NCBI RefSeq assembly: GCF_028372415.1
Contig: NW_027325131.1
Span: 614,706 to 678,705 of the forward strand
From: Notamacropus eugenii
Lineage: Eukaryota > Chordata > Mammalia > Diprotodontia > Macropodidae
DNA length: 64,000 nt
Direction of reading: 5' to 3'
Position numbers and translations under genes: made by a program. This document shows, piece after piece, positions 35,399 to 48,531 of the stretch. The notes below the pieces were generated by a model, which searched no databases, was not told the DNA's origin, and saw only the letters and a program-made list of their open reading frames with translations. Every line of letters begins with the position of its first letter. Position 1 is the stretch's first letter.

Positions 35399-36976
35399 TA
35401 CTTAGAAAGAAGAATTTTATTCAAAATGAGAAAATTAAATCTGGAATCATAATTTCAGGATACAATTGAATTGCGACATGTGGAAGAGAATTAGAGTATC
35501 AGAATTTGGAAAAGGGAATCAGACGGGGAATTAGGATGGGGACAGTGGAAGTGGAATTTAGAATTTCATTTGTTAATTGGCGATTGGAACTGGAATTTGG
35601 AAGTGAAATTTAGAATTGAAATTTAGAAATGGAATATGGAAGTGGAAGTAGGAAGTGGAATTTAGAATTGTCGTTTGTGTCCTGAATTTTCAAGTGGAAT
35701 TAAGAATGGGAATTTAAACTGGAATTTTCAGGTGGAATTTGGAAGTAGAATTTGAAACACAAATTTACAAGGGTACTTAGAAAGCAGAATTTCATTAAAA
35801 AGGGGCAATGTGAATCTGGAATCAAAATTTCAGGATGCACTTGAAGTGCGACATGTGGAAGAGAATTATAGTATCAGAAATTGGAAAAGGAAATCAGAAG
35901 GGGAATTGGGAATGGGATTGTGGAAGTGTATTTCAGAAAAGCATTTGGTAACTGGAGCTTGGAACCGTAATTTGGAATTGGAATTTAGAATTTGAATTTG
36001 ATACTGAAATTTGGAAGTGAAATTTAGAATTGGAATTTAGAACTTGAATTTAAAAGGAGAATTTCGAACTGGAATTTACAAGCAGAATTCAGAATTGGAA
36101 TTTGGAAATTGAATTCGGAAGTGTTATTTGAAACACAAATTTTAAAGGGTACTTAGAAAGCAGACTTTTATCGATAAGTTGTAATTTGAATGTGGAATCA
36201 TAATTTCAGGATGCAATGAAAGTGTGACATGCAGAAGAGAATTATAGTGTCAGAAACTGGAAAAGGAAATCAGAAGGGGGGTTAGGATCGGGACTGTGGA
36301 AGTGGATTATAGAATTGCATTTGGTAATTGCCTGTTGGAACTGGAATTTGGAAGTGAAATTTAAAATTGGAATTTAGACCTGGAATTTGGAACTGGAATT
36401 TGGAAGTGGAGTTTGGAAGTGGAATTTCAAACTCGAATTTAGAAGTGGAATTTGGAATTGGAATTTAGTATTTGAATTTGCAAGTAGAATTTGGCAGTCG
36501 AATGTAGAATTGGAATTTGGAAGTGGAATTTGAAAGTGGAATTTAGAACTGCAATTTGGAACTGGAATTTGGAAATTGAATTTGGAATTGGAATTTAAAA
36601 CACAAATTTTAAAGGGTACTTAGAAATCAGACTTTATTAATAAGGTGTAATTTGAATGTGGAATCATCATTTCAGTATGCAATTGAAATGCGACATGTGG
36701 AAGAGAATTATAGTATCAGAAAGAGGAATAGGACAGCAGATCGGGAATTGGAAACTGCAGTGTAAGTGAATTTGAGAATTGCATTTGGTAATTGGAGGTT
36801 GGACCTCGAATTTGGAATGGGAATTTGGCAGTGTATTTTTGAAGCAGAATTGGTAATTTGACTTTAGAAGTGGAATTTGGAAGTGGAGTTTGGAATTGGA
36901 ATTTACCATTGGAATTTGGAACTGGAATTTGAAAGGGAAATTTGGAATTGGAATTTGAAACATAAATTTACAATGG
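35399..36976 (+). repeat. HOR copy 2: alpha-beta-gamma-delta, short beta
   Basis: A 1578-bp HOR with the basic order. The beta subunit is only about 377 bp instead of about 820, having lost most of its 13-mer run; it jumps at about 36090-36110 to a gamma-joining end. Confidence 0.8.
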
Positions 36977-39900
36977 TACTTAGAAAGAAGAATTTTATTC
37001 AAAATGAGAAAATTAAATCTGGAATCATAATTTCAGGATACAATTGAAATGCGACATGTGAAAGAGAATTAGAGTATCAGAATTTGGAAAAGGGAATCAG
37101 ACGGGGAATTAGGAGGGGAACGGTGGAAGTGGAATTTAGAATTTCATTTGTAAATTGGCGATTGGAACTGGAATTTGGAAGTGAAATTTAGAATTGGAGT
37201 TTAGAAATGTAATATGGAAATGGAATTTTGAAGTGGAATTTAGAATTGTAGTTTGTGTCCTGAATTTGCAAGTGGAATTAAGAATGGGAATTTAAACTGG
37301 AAATTTCAGGTGGAATTTGGAATTAGAATTTGAAACACAAATTTACAAGGGTACTTAGAAAGCAGAATTTTATTAAAAAGGGGCAATGTGAATCTGGAAT
37401 CAAAATTTCAGGATGCACTTGAAGTGCGACATGTGGAAGAGAATTATAGTATCAGGAATTGGAAAAGGAAATCAGAAGGGGAATTGGGAAGTGGATTGTG
37501 GAAGTGTATTTCAGAAAAGCATTTGGTAATTGGAGCTTGGAACCGTAATTTGGAATTGGAATTTAGAATTTGAATTTGATACTGAAATTTGGAAGTGAAA
37601 TTTAGAATTGGAATTTAGAACTGGAATTTAAAAGCAGAATTTGGAACTCAAATTTGGAAGCAGAATTCGGAATTGGAATTTGGAAGTGGATTTTGGAATA
37701 AGAATTTGGAATTGGAATTTAGAACTGGATTATGGAAGTAGAATTTGGAAGTAGAATTTGGAAGTGGAATTTGGAAGTGGAATTTCGAATTGGAATTTCG
37801 AATTGGAATTTGGAATTGGAATTTAGAACTGGAATATGGAAGTGGAATTTGGAAGTGGAATGTAGAATTGGAATTTGGAAATTGAATTTGGAAGTGTTAT
37901 TTGAAACACAAATTTTAAAGGGTACTTAGAAAGCAGACTTTTATCGATAAGTTGTAATTTGAATGTGGAATCATAATTTCAGGATGTAATGGAAGTGTGA
38001 CATGCAGAAGAGAATTACAGTATCAGAAACTGGAAAAGGAAATCAGAAGGGAAATTAGGATCGGACTGTGGAAGTGGATTTTAGAATTGCATTTGGTAAT
38101 TGCCTGTTGGAACTGGAATTTGGAAGTGAAATTTAAAATTGGAATTTAGACCTGGAATTTGGAAGTGGAGTTTGGAAGTGGAATTTCAAACTCGAATTTA
38201 GAAGTGGAATTTGGAAGTGGAATTTAGTATTTGAATTTGGAAGTAGAATTTGGAAGTCGAATGTAGAATTGGAATTTGGAAGTGGAATTTGGAAGTGGAA
38301 TTTAGAACTGCAATTTGGAACTGGAATTTGGAAATTGAATTTGGAATTGCAACTTGAAACACAAATTTTAAAGGGTACTTAGAAAGCAGAATTTTATTAA
38401 AAAGGGGCAATGTGAATCTGGAATCAAAATTTCAGGATGCACTTGAAGTGCGACATGTGGAAGAGAATTATAGTATCAGAAATTGGAAAAGGAAATCAGA
38501 AGGGGAATTGGGAATGGGATTGTGGAAGTGTATTTCAGAAAAGCATTTGGTAACTGGAGCTTGGAACCGTAATTTGGAATTGGAATTTAGAATTTGAATT
38601 TGATACTGAAATTTGGAAGTGAAATTTAGAATTGGAATTTAGAACTGGAATTTAAAAGGAGAATTTCGAACTGGAATTTGGAAGCAGAATTCAGAATTGG
38701 AATTTGGAAGTGGATTTTGGAATCAGAATTTGGAATTGGAATTTAGAACTGGATTATGGAAGTGAAATTTGGAATTGGAATTTCGAATTGGAATTTGGAA
38801 TTGGAATTTGGAAGTGGAATTTGGAATTGGAATTGGGAAGTGGAATTTAAAATTGGAATTTCGAACCTGGAATTTGGAAGTGAAATTTAGAATTGGAATT
38901 CAGAACTGGAATTTGGGAGTGGAATTTGGAACTTCAATTGGGAACTGGAATTTAGAAGTGGAATTTGAAATTCGAATTTAGAAGCGGAATTTGGAATTGG
39001 AATTTGGAATTGGAATGTCGAATTGGAATTTGGAATTGGAATTTAGAACTGGAATTTGGAAGTGGAATTTCGAAGTGGAATGTAGAATTGGCATTTGGAA
39101 ACTGAATTTGGGAGTGTTATTTGAAACACAAATTTTAAAAGGTACTTAGAAAGAAGACTTTTATCGATAAGTTGTAATTTGAATGTGGAATCATAATTTC
39201 AGGATGCAATGGAAGTATGACATGCGGAAGAGAATTATAGTATCAGAAACTGGAAAGGGAAATCAGAAGGGGAATTATAATCGGGACTGTGGAAGTGGAT
39301 TTTAGAATTGCTTTTGGTAATTTCCTGTTGGAACTGGAATTTGGAAGTGAAATTTAAAATTGGAATTTAGAACTGGAATTTGGAACTGGAATTGGGAAGT
39401 GGAGTTTGGAAGTGGAATTTCAAACTCGAATTTAGAAGTGGAATTTGGAATTGGAATTTAGTATTTGAATTTGTAAGTAGAATTTGGCAGTCGAATGTAG
39501 AATTGGCATTTGCAACTGGAATTTGGAAGTGGAATTTAGAACTGCAATTTGGAAGTGGAATTTGGAAATTGAATTTGGAAGTGTTATTTGAAACACAAAT
39601 TTTAAAGGGTACTTAGAAAGCAGACTTTTATCGATAAGTTGTAATTTGAATGTGGAATCATAATTTGAAGATGCAATGGAAGTGTGACATGCGGAAGAGA
39701 ATTATAGTATCAGACACTGGAAAAGGAAATCAGAAGGGGAATTAGGATCGGGACTGTGGAAGTGGATTTTAGAATTGCATTTGGTAATTGCCTGTTGGAA
39801 CTGGAATTTGGAAGTGAAATTTAAAATTGGAATTTAGAAGTGGAATTTGGAACTGGAATTTAGAAATTGAATTTGGAAGTGTTAGTTGAAACACAAATTT

Positions 39901-41188
39901 TAAAGGGTACTTAGAAAGAAGATTTTTATCGATAAGTTGTAATTTGAATGTGGAATCATAATTTTAAGATGCAATGGAAGTGTGACATGCGGAAGAGAAT
40001 TATAGTATCAGAAACTGGAAAGGGAAATCAGAAGGGAAATTAGGATCGGGACTGTGGAAGTGGATTTTAGAATTGTATTTGGTAATTGCCTGTTGGAACT
40101 GGAATTTGGAAGTGAAATTTAAAATTGGAATTTAGAACTGGAATTTGGAACTGGCATTTGGAAGTGGAGTTTGGAAGTGGAATTTCAAACTCGAATTTAG
40201 AAGTGGAATTTGGAATTGGAATTTAGTATTTGAATTTGGAAGTAGAATTTGGCAGTCGAATGTAAAATTGGAATTTGGAATTGGAATTTGGAAGTGGAAT
40301 TTAGAACTGCAATTTGGAACTGGAATTTGGAAATTGAATTTGGAAGTGTTATTTGAAACACAAATTTTAAAGGGTACTTAGAAAGCAGACTTTTATCGAT
40401 AAGTTGTAATTTGAATGTGGAATCATAATTTGAAGATGCAATGGAAGTGTGACATGCGAAAGAGAATTATAGTATCAGAAACTGGAAAAGGAAATCAGAA
40501 GGGGAATTAGGATCGGGACTGTGGAAGTGGATTTTAGAATTGCATTTGGTAATTGCCTGTTGAAACTGGAATTTGGAAGTAAAATTTAAAATTGGAATTT
40601 AGACCTGGAATTGGGAAGTGGAGTTTGGAAGTGGAATTTCAAACTCGAATTTACAAGTGGAATTTGGAATTGGAATTTAGTATTTGAATTTGGAAGTAGA
40701 ATTTGGAAGTCGAATGTAGAATTGGAATTTGGAACTGGAATTTGGAAGTGGAATTTAGAACTGCAATTTGGAACTGGAATTTGGAAATTGAATTTGAAAT
40801 TGGAAATTGAAACACAAATTTTAGAGCGTACTTAGAATGCATACTTTATTAATAAGTTGTAATTGGAATGTGGAATCATCATTTCAGTATGCAATTGAAA
40901 TGCGACATGTGGAAGAGAATTATAGTATCAGAAAGTGGAATAGGAAAGCAGATGGGGAATTGGGAACTGGAATGTAAGTGAATTTGAGAATTGCATTTGG
41001 TAATTGGAGGTTGGAGCTCGAATTTGGAATGGGAATTTGGAAGTGTATATTTGAAGTAGTATTGGAAATTTGACTTTAGAGGTGGAATTTGGAAGTGGAG
41101 TTTGGAATTGGAATTTACCATTGGAATTTGGAACTGGAATTTGGAAGTGAAATTTGGAATTGGAATTTGAAACATAAATTTACAAGGG
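36977..41188 (+). repeat. HOR copy 3: alpha-beta-gamma-beta-gamma x4-delta
   Basis: A 4212-bp variant. Boundaries lie near 37351 beta, 37922 gamma, 38377 beta, 39142 gamma, 39609 gamma, 39909 gamma (a shortened 300-bp unit precedes the next), 40374 gamma and 40829 delta. The left beta-gamma-beta part closely matches HOR copy 1 shifted by about 5.05 kb. Confidence 0.8.
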
Positions 41189-43209
41189 TACTTAGAAAGA
41201 AGAATTTTATTCAAAATGAGAAAATTAAATCTGGAATCATAATTTCAGGATACAATTGAATTGCGACATGTGGAAGAGAATTAGAGTATCAGAATTTGGA
41301 AAAGGGAATCAGACGGAGAATTAGGATGGGGACAGTGGAAGTGGAATTTAGAATTTCATTTGTTAATTGGCGATTGGAACTGGAATTTGGAAGTGAAATT
41401 TAGAATTGAAATTTAGAAATGGAATATGGAAGTGGAAGTAGGAAGTGGAATTTAGAATTGTCGTTTGTGTCCTGAATTTTCAAGTGGAATTAAGAATGGG
41501 AATTTAAACTGGAATTTTCAGGTGGAATTTGGAATTAGAATTTGAAATACAAATTTACAAGGGTACTTAGAAAGCAGAATTTCATTAAAAAGGGGCAATG
41601 TGAATCTGGAATCAAAATTTCAGGATGCACTTGAAGTGCGACATGTGGAAGAGAATTATAGTATCAGAAATTGGAAAAGGAAATCAGAAGGGGAATTGGG
41701 AATGGGATTGTGGAAGTGTATTTCAGAAAAGCATTTGGTAATTGGAGCTTGGAACCGTAATTTGGAATTGGAATTTAGAATTTGATTTTGATACTGAAAT
41801 TTGGAAGTGAAATTTAGAATTGGAATTTAGAACTGGAATTTAAAAGCAGAATTTGGATCTGGAATTTGGTAGCAAAATTTGGAATTGCAATTTGGAAGTG
41901 GATTTTGGAATCAGAATTTGGAATTGTAATTTAGAACTGGAATATGGAAATGGAATTTGGAAGTGGAATTTGAAAGTGGAATTTCGAATTGGAATTTGGA
42001 ATTGGAATTTAGAACTGGAGTATGGAAGTGGAATTTGGAAGTGGAATTTAAAATTGGAATTTCGAACCTGGAATTTGGAAGTGAAATTTAGAATTGGAAT
42101 TCAGAACTGGAATTTGGGAGTGGAATTTGGAACTTCAATTGGGAACTGGAATTTAGAAGTGGAATTTGAAATTCGAATTTAGAAGTGGAATTTGGAATTG
42201 GAATTTGGAAGTGGATTTTGGAAGCGGAATTTGGAATTGGAATTTGGATTTGGAATGTAGAATTGGAATTTGGAATTGGAATTTAGAACTGGAATTTGGA
42301 AGTGAAATTTGGAAGTGGAATGTAGAATTGGAATTTGGAAATTGGATTCGGAAGTGTTATTTGAAACACAAATTTTAAAGGGTACTTAGAAAGCAGACTT
42401 TTATCGATAAGTTGTAATTTGAATGTGGAATCATAATTTCAGGATGCAATGAAAGTGTGACATGCAGAAGAGAATTATAGTGTCAGAAACTGGAAAAGGA
42501 AATCAGAAGGGGGATTAGGATCGGGACTGTGGAAGTGGATTATAGAATTGCATTTGGTAATTGCCTGTTGGAACTGGAATTTGGAAGTGAAATTTAAAAT
42601 TGGAATTTAGACCTGGAATTTGGAACTGGAATTTGGAAATGGAGTTTGGAAGTGGAATTTCAAACTCGAATTTAGAAGTGGAATTTGGAATTGGAATTTA
42701 GTATTTGAATTTGCAAGTAGAATTTGGCAGTCGAATGTAGAATTGGAATTTGGAAGTGGAATTTGAAAGTGGAATTTAGAACTGCAATTTGGAACTGGAA
42801 TTTGGAAATTGAATTTGGAATTGGAATTTAAAACACAAATTTTAAAGGGTACTTAGAAAGCAGACTTTATTAATAAGGTGTAATTTGAATGTGGAATCAT
42901 CATTTCAGTATGCAATTGAAATGCGACATGTGGAAGAGAATTATAGTATCAGAAAGTGGAATAGGAAAGCAGATGGGGAATTGGGAACTGGAGTGTAAGT
43001 GAATTTGAGAATTGCATTTGGTAATTGGAGGTTGGAGCTCGAATTTGGAATGGGAATTTGGAAGTGTATATTTGAAGTAGTATTGGAAATTTGACTTTAG
43101 AGGTGGAATTTGGAAGTGGAGTTTGGAATTGGAATTTACCATTGGAATTTGGAACTGGAATTTGGAAGTGAAATTTGGAATTGGAATTTGAAACATAAAT
43201 TTACAAGGG
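41189..43209 (+). repeat. HOR copy 4: alpha-beta-gamma-delta, 2021 bp
   Basis: The basic form, with boundaries near 41563 beta, 42382 gamma and 42849 delta. It is nearly identical to HOR copy 5, with only scattered substitutions (for example A/G at about 41989 versus 44010 in adjoining 13-mers). Confidence 0.85.
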
Positions 43210-45230
43210 TACTTAGAAAGAAGAATTTTATTCAAAATGAGAAAATTAAATCTGGAATCATAATTTCAGGATACAATTGAATTGCGACATGTGGAAGAGA
43301 ATTAGAGTATCAGAATTTGGAAAAGGGAATCAGACGGGGAATTAGGATGGGGACAGTGGAAGTGGAATTTAGAATTTCATTTGTTAATTGGCGATTGGAA
43401 CTGGAATTTGGAAGTGAAATTTAGAATTGAAATTTAGAAATGGAATATGGAAGTGGAAGTAGGAAGTGGAATTTAGAATTGTCGTTTGTGTCCTGAATTT
43501 TCAAGTGGAATTAAGAATGGGAATTTAAACTGGAATTTTCAGGTGGAATTTGGAATTAGAATTTGAAATACAAATTTACAAGGGTACTTAGAAAGCAGAA
43601 TTTCATTAAAAAGGGGCAATGTGAATCTGGAATCAAAATTTCAGGATGCACTTGAAGTGCGACATGTGGAAGAGAATTATAGTATCAGAAATTGGAAAAG
43701 GAAATCAGAAGGGGAATTGGGAATGGGATTGTGGAAGTGTATTTCAGAAAAGCATTTGGTAATTGGAGCTTGGAACCGTAATTTGGAATTGGAATTTAGA
43801 ATTTGATTTTGATACTGAAATTTGGAAGTGAAATTTAGAATTGGAATTTAGAACTGGAATTTAAAAGCAGAATTTGGATCTGGAATTTGGTAGCAAAATT
43901 TGGAATTGCAATTTGGAAGTGGATTTTGGAATCAGAATTTGGAATTGTAATTTAGAACTGGAATATGGAAATGGAATTTGGAAGTGGAATTTGGAAGTGG
44001 AATTTCGAATTGGAATTTGGAATTGGAATTTAGAACTGGAGTATGGAAGTGGAATTTGGAAGTGGAATTTAAAATTGGAATTTCGAACCTGGAATTTGGA
44101 AGTGAAATTTAGAATTGGAATTCAGAACTGGAATTTGGGAGTGGAATTTGGAACTTCAATTGGGAACTGGAATTTAGAAGTGGAATTTGAAATTCGAATT
44201 TAGAAGTGGAATTTGGAATTGGAATTTGGAAGTGGATTTTGGAAGCGGAATTTGGAATTGGAATTTGGATTTCGAATGTAGAATTGGAATTTGGAATTGG
44301 AATTTAGAACTGGAATTTGGAAGTGAAATTTGGAAGTGGAATGTAGAATTGGAATTTGGAAATTGGATTCGGAAGTGTTATTTGAAACACAAATTTTAAA
44401 GGGTACTTAGAAAGCAGACTTTTATCGATAAGTTGTAATTTGAATGTGGAATCATAATTTCAGGATGCAATGAAAGTGTGACATGCAGAAGAGAATTATA
44501 GTGTCAGAAACTGGAAAAGGAAATCAGAAGGGGGATTAGGATCGGGACTGTGGAAGTGGATTATAGAATTGCATTTGGTAATTGCCTGTTGGAACTGGAA
44601 TTTGGAAGTGAAATTTAAAATTGAAATTTAGACCTGGAATTTGGAACTGGAATTTGGAAATGGAGTTTGGAAGTGGAATTTCAAACTCGAATTTAGAAGT
44701 GGAATTTGGAATTGGAATTTAGTATTTGAATTTGCAAGTAGAATTTGGCAGTCGAATGTAGAATTGGAATTTGGAAGTGGAATTTGAAAGTGGAATTTAG
44801 AACTGCAATTTGGAACTGGAATTTGGAAATTGAATTTGGAATTGGAATTTAAAACACAAATTTTAAAGGGTACTTAGAAAGCAGACTTTATTAATAAGGT
44901 GTAATTTGAATGTGGAATCATCATTTCAGTATGCAATTGAAATGCGACATGTGGAAGAGAATTATAGTATCAGAAAGTGGAATAGGACAGCAGATGGGGA
45001 ATTGGAAACTGCAGTGTAAGTGAATTTGAGAATTGCTTTTGGTAATTGGAGGTTGGACCTCGAATTTGGAATGGGAATTTGGCAGTGTATTTTTGAAGCA
45101 GAATTGGGAATTTGACTTTAGAAGTGGAATTTGGAAGTGGAGTTTGGAATTGGAATTTACCATTGGAATTTGGAACTGGAATTTGAAAGGGAAATTTGGA
45201 ATTGGAATTTGAAACATAAATTTACAAGGG
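43210..45230 (+). repeat. HOR copy 5: alpha-beta-gamma-delta, 2021 bp
   Basis: Exactly the same length as copy 4. Boundaries lie near 43584 beta, 44403 gamma and 44870 delta. The delta end resembles that of HOR copy 2 rather than copy 4, suggesting exchange between non-adjacent HORs. Confidence 0.85.
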
Positions 45231-48200
45231 TACTTAGAAAGAAGAATTTTATTCAAAATGAGAAAATTAAATCTGGAATCATAATTTCAGGATACAATTG
45301 AAATGCGACATGTGAAAGAGAATTAGAGTATCAGAATTTGGAAAAGGGAATCAGACGGGGAATTAGGATGGGAACGGTGGAAGTGGAATTTAGAATTTCA
45401 TTTGTAAATTGGCGATTGGAACTGGAATTTGGAAGTGAAATTTAGAATTGGAGTTTAGAAATGAAATATGGAAATGGAATTTTGAAGTGGAATTTAGAAT
45501 TGTAGTTTGTGTCCTGAATTTGCAAGTGGAATTAAGAATGGGAATTGAAACTGGAAATTTCAGGTGGAATTTGGAATTAGAATTTGAAACACAAATTTAC
45601 AAGGGTACTTAGAAAGCAGAATTTTATTAAAAAGGGGCAATGTGAATCTGGAATCAAAATTTCAGGATGCACTTGAAGTGCGACATGTGGAAGAGAATTA
45701 TAGTATCAGGAATTGGAAAAGGAAATCAGAAGGGGAATTGGGAAGTGGATTGTGGAAGTGTATTTCAGAAAAGCATTTGGTAATTGGAGCTTGGAACCGT
45801 AATTTGGAATTGGAATTTAGAATTTGAATTTGATACTGAAATTTGGAAGTGAAATTTAGAATTGGAATTTAGAACTGGAATTTAAAAGCAGAATTTGGAA
45901 CTGAAATTTGGAAGCAGAATTCGGAATTGGAATTTGGAAGTGGATTTTGGAATAAGAATTTGGAATTGGAATTTAGAACTGGATTATGGAAGTAGAATTT
46001 GGAAGTGGAATTTGGAAGTGGAATTTGGAAGTGGAATTTCGAATTGGAATTTCGAATTGGAATTTGGAATTGGAATTTAGAACTGGAATATGGAAGTGGA
46101 ATTTGGAAGTGGAATGTAGAATTGGAATTTGGAAATTGAATTTGGAAGTGTTATTTGAAACACAAATTTTAAAGGGTACTTAGAAAGCAGACTTTTATCG
46201 ATAAGTTGCAATTTGAATGTGGAATCATAATTTCAGGATGTAATGGAAGTGTGACATGCAGAAGAGAATTATAGTATCAGAAACTGGAAAAGGAAATCAG
46301 AAGGGGAATTAGGATCGGACTGTGGAAGTGGATTTTAGAATTGCATTTGGTAATTGCCTGTTGGAACTGGAATTTGGAAGTGAAATTTAAAATTGGAATT
46401 TAGACCTGGAATTTGGAAGTGGAGTTTGGAAGTGGAATTTCAAACTCGAATTTAGAAGTGGAATTTGGAATTGTAATTTAGTATTTGAATTTGGAAGTAG
46501 AATTTGGAAGTCGAATGTAGAATTGAAATTTGGAACTGGAATTTGGAAGTGGAATTTAGAACTGCAATTTGGAACTGGAATTTGGAAATTGAATTTGGAA
46601 TTGGAACTTGAAACACAAATTTTAAAGGGTACTTAGAAAGCAGAATTTTATTAAAAAGGGGCAATGTGAATCTGGAATCAAAATTTCAGGATGCACTTGA
46701 AGTGCGACATGTGGAAGAGAAATATAGTATCAGAAATTGGAAAAGGAAATCAGAAGGGGAATTGGGAATGGGATTGTGGAAGTGTATTTCAGAAAAGCAT
46801 TTGGTAACTGGAGCTTGGAACCGTAATTTGGAATTGGAATTTAGAATTTGAATTTGATACTGAAATTTGGAAGTGAAATTTAGAATTGGAATTTAGAACT
46901 GGAATGTAAAAGGAGAATTTGGAACTGGAATTTGGAAGCAGAATTCAGAATTGGAATTTGGAAGTGGATTTTGAAATCAGAATTTGGAATTGGAATTTAG
47001 AACTGGATTATGGAAGTGGAATTTGGAATTGGAATTTCAAATTGGAATTTGGAATTGGAATTTAGAATTGGAATTTGGAATTGGAATTTAGAATTGGAAT
47101 ATGGAAGTGGAATTTGGAAGTGGGATTTAAAATTGGAATTTCGAACCTGGAATTTGGAAGTGAAATTTAGAATTGGAATTGAGAACTGGAATTTGGGAGT
47201 GGAATTTGGAACTTCAATTGGGAACTGGAATTTAGAAGTGGAATTTGAAATTCGAATTTAGAAGCGGAATTTGGAATTGGAATTTGGAAGTGGAATTTAG
47301 AAGTGCAATTTGGAACTGGAATTTGGAAATTGAATTTGGAAGTGTTATTTGAAACACAAATTTTAAAGGGTACTTAGAAAGCAGACTTTTATCGATAAGT
47401 TGTAATTTGAATGTGGAATCATAATTTCAAGATGCAATGGAAGTGTGACATGCGGAAGAGAATTATAGTATCAGAAACTGGAAAAGGAAATCAGAAGGGG
47501 AATTAGGATCGGGACTGTGGAAGTGGATTTTAGAATTGCATTTGTTAATTGCCTGTTGGAACTGGAATTTGGAAGTGAAATTTAAAATTGGAATTGAGAC
47601 CTGGAATTTGCAAGTGAAATTTAAAATAGGAATTTAGAACTGGAATTTTGAACTGGAATTTGGAAGTGGAGTTTGGAAGTGGAATTTCAAACTCGAATTT
47701 AGAAGTGGAATTTGGAATTGGAATTTAGTATTTGTATTTGGAAGCAGAATTTGGAAGTCGAATGTAGAATTGGAATTTGGAACTGGAATTTGGAAGTGGA
47801 ATTTAGAAGTGCAATTTGAAACTGGAATTTGGAAATTGAATTTGGAAGTGTTATTTGAAACACAAATTTTAAAGGGTACTTAGAAAGCAGACTTTTATCG
47901 ATAAGTTGTCATTTGAATGTGGAATCATAAATTCAAGATGCAATGGAAGTGTGACATGCGAAAGAGAATTATAGTATCAGAAACTGGAAAAGGAAATCAG
48001 AAGGGGAATTAGGATCGGGACTGTGGAAGTGGATTTTAGAATTGCATTTGGTAATTGCCTGTTGGAACTGGAATTTGGAAGTGAAATTTAAAATTGGAAT
48101 TTAGACCTGGAATTTGGAACTGGAATTTGGAAGTGGAGTTTGGAAGTGGAATTTCAAACTCGAATTTAGAAATGGAATTTGGAATTGGAATTTGGAAGTG

Positions 48201-48518
48201 GATTTTGGAAGCAGAATTTGGAATTGGAATGTAGAATTGGATTTTGGAATTGGAATTTAGAACTGGAATTTGGAAGTGGAATTTGGAAGTGGAATGTAGA
48301 ATTGGCATTTGGAAACTGAATTTTAAAGTGTTATTTGAAACACAAATTTTAAAGGGTACTTAGAAAGAAGACTTTTATCGATAAGTTGTAATTTGAATGT
48401 GGAATCATAATTTCAAAATGCAATGGAAGTGTGACATGCGGAAGAGAATTATAGTATGAGAAACTGGAAAGGGAAATCAGAAGGGGAATTAGGATCGGGA
48501 CTGTGGAAGTGGATTTTA

Positions 48519-48531
48519 GAATTTCATTTGG
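48519..48531 (+). repeat. HAL1 copy 1 target-site duplication, left
   Basis: GAATTTCATTTGG. The same 13 bp recur at 50854-50866 right after the HAL1 tail. Joining the outer flanks restores a normal gamma sequence, ending in GGTAATTGCCTGTTGG. Confidence 0.9.
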
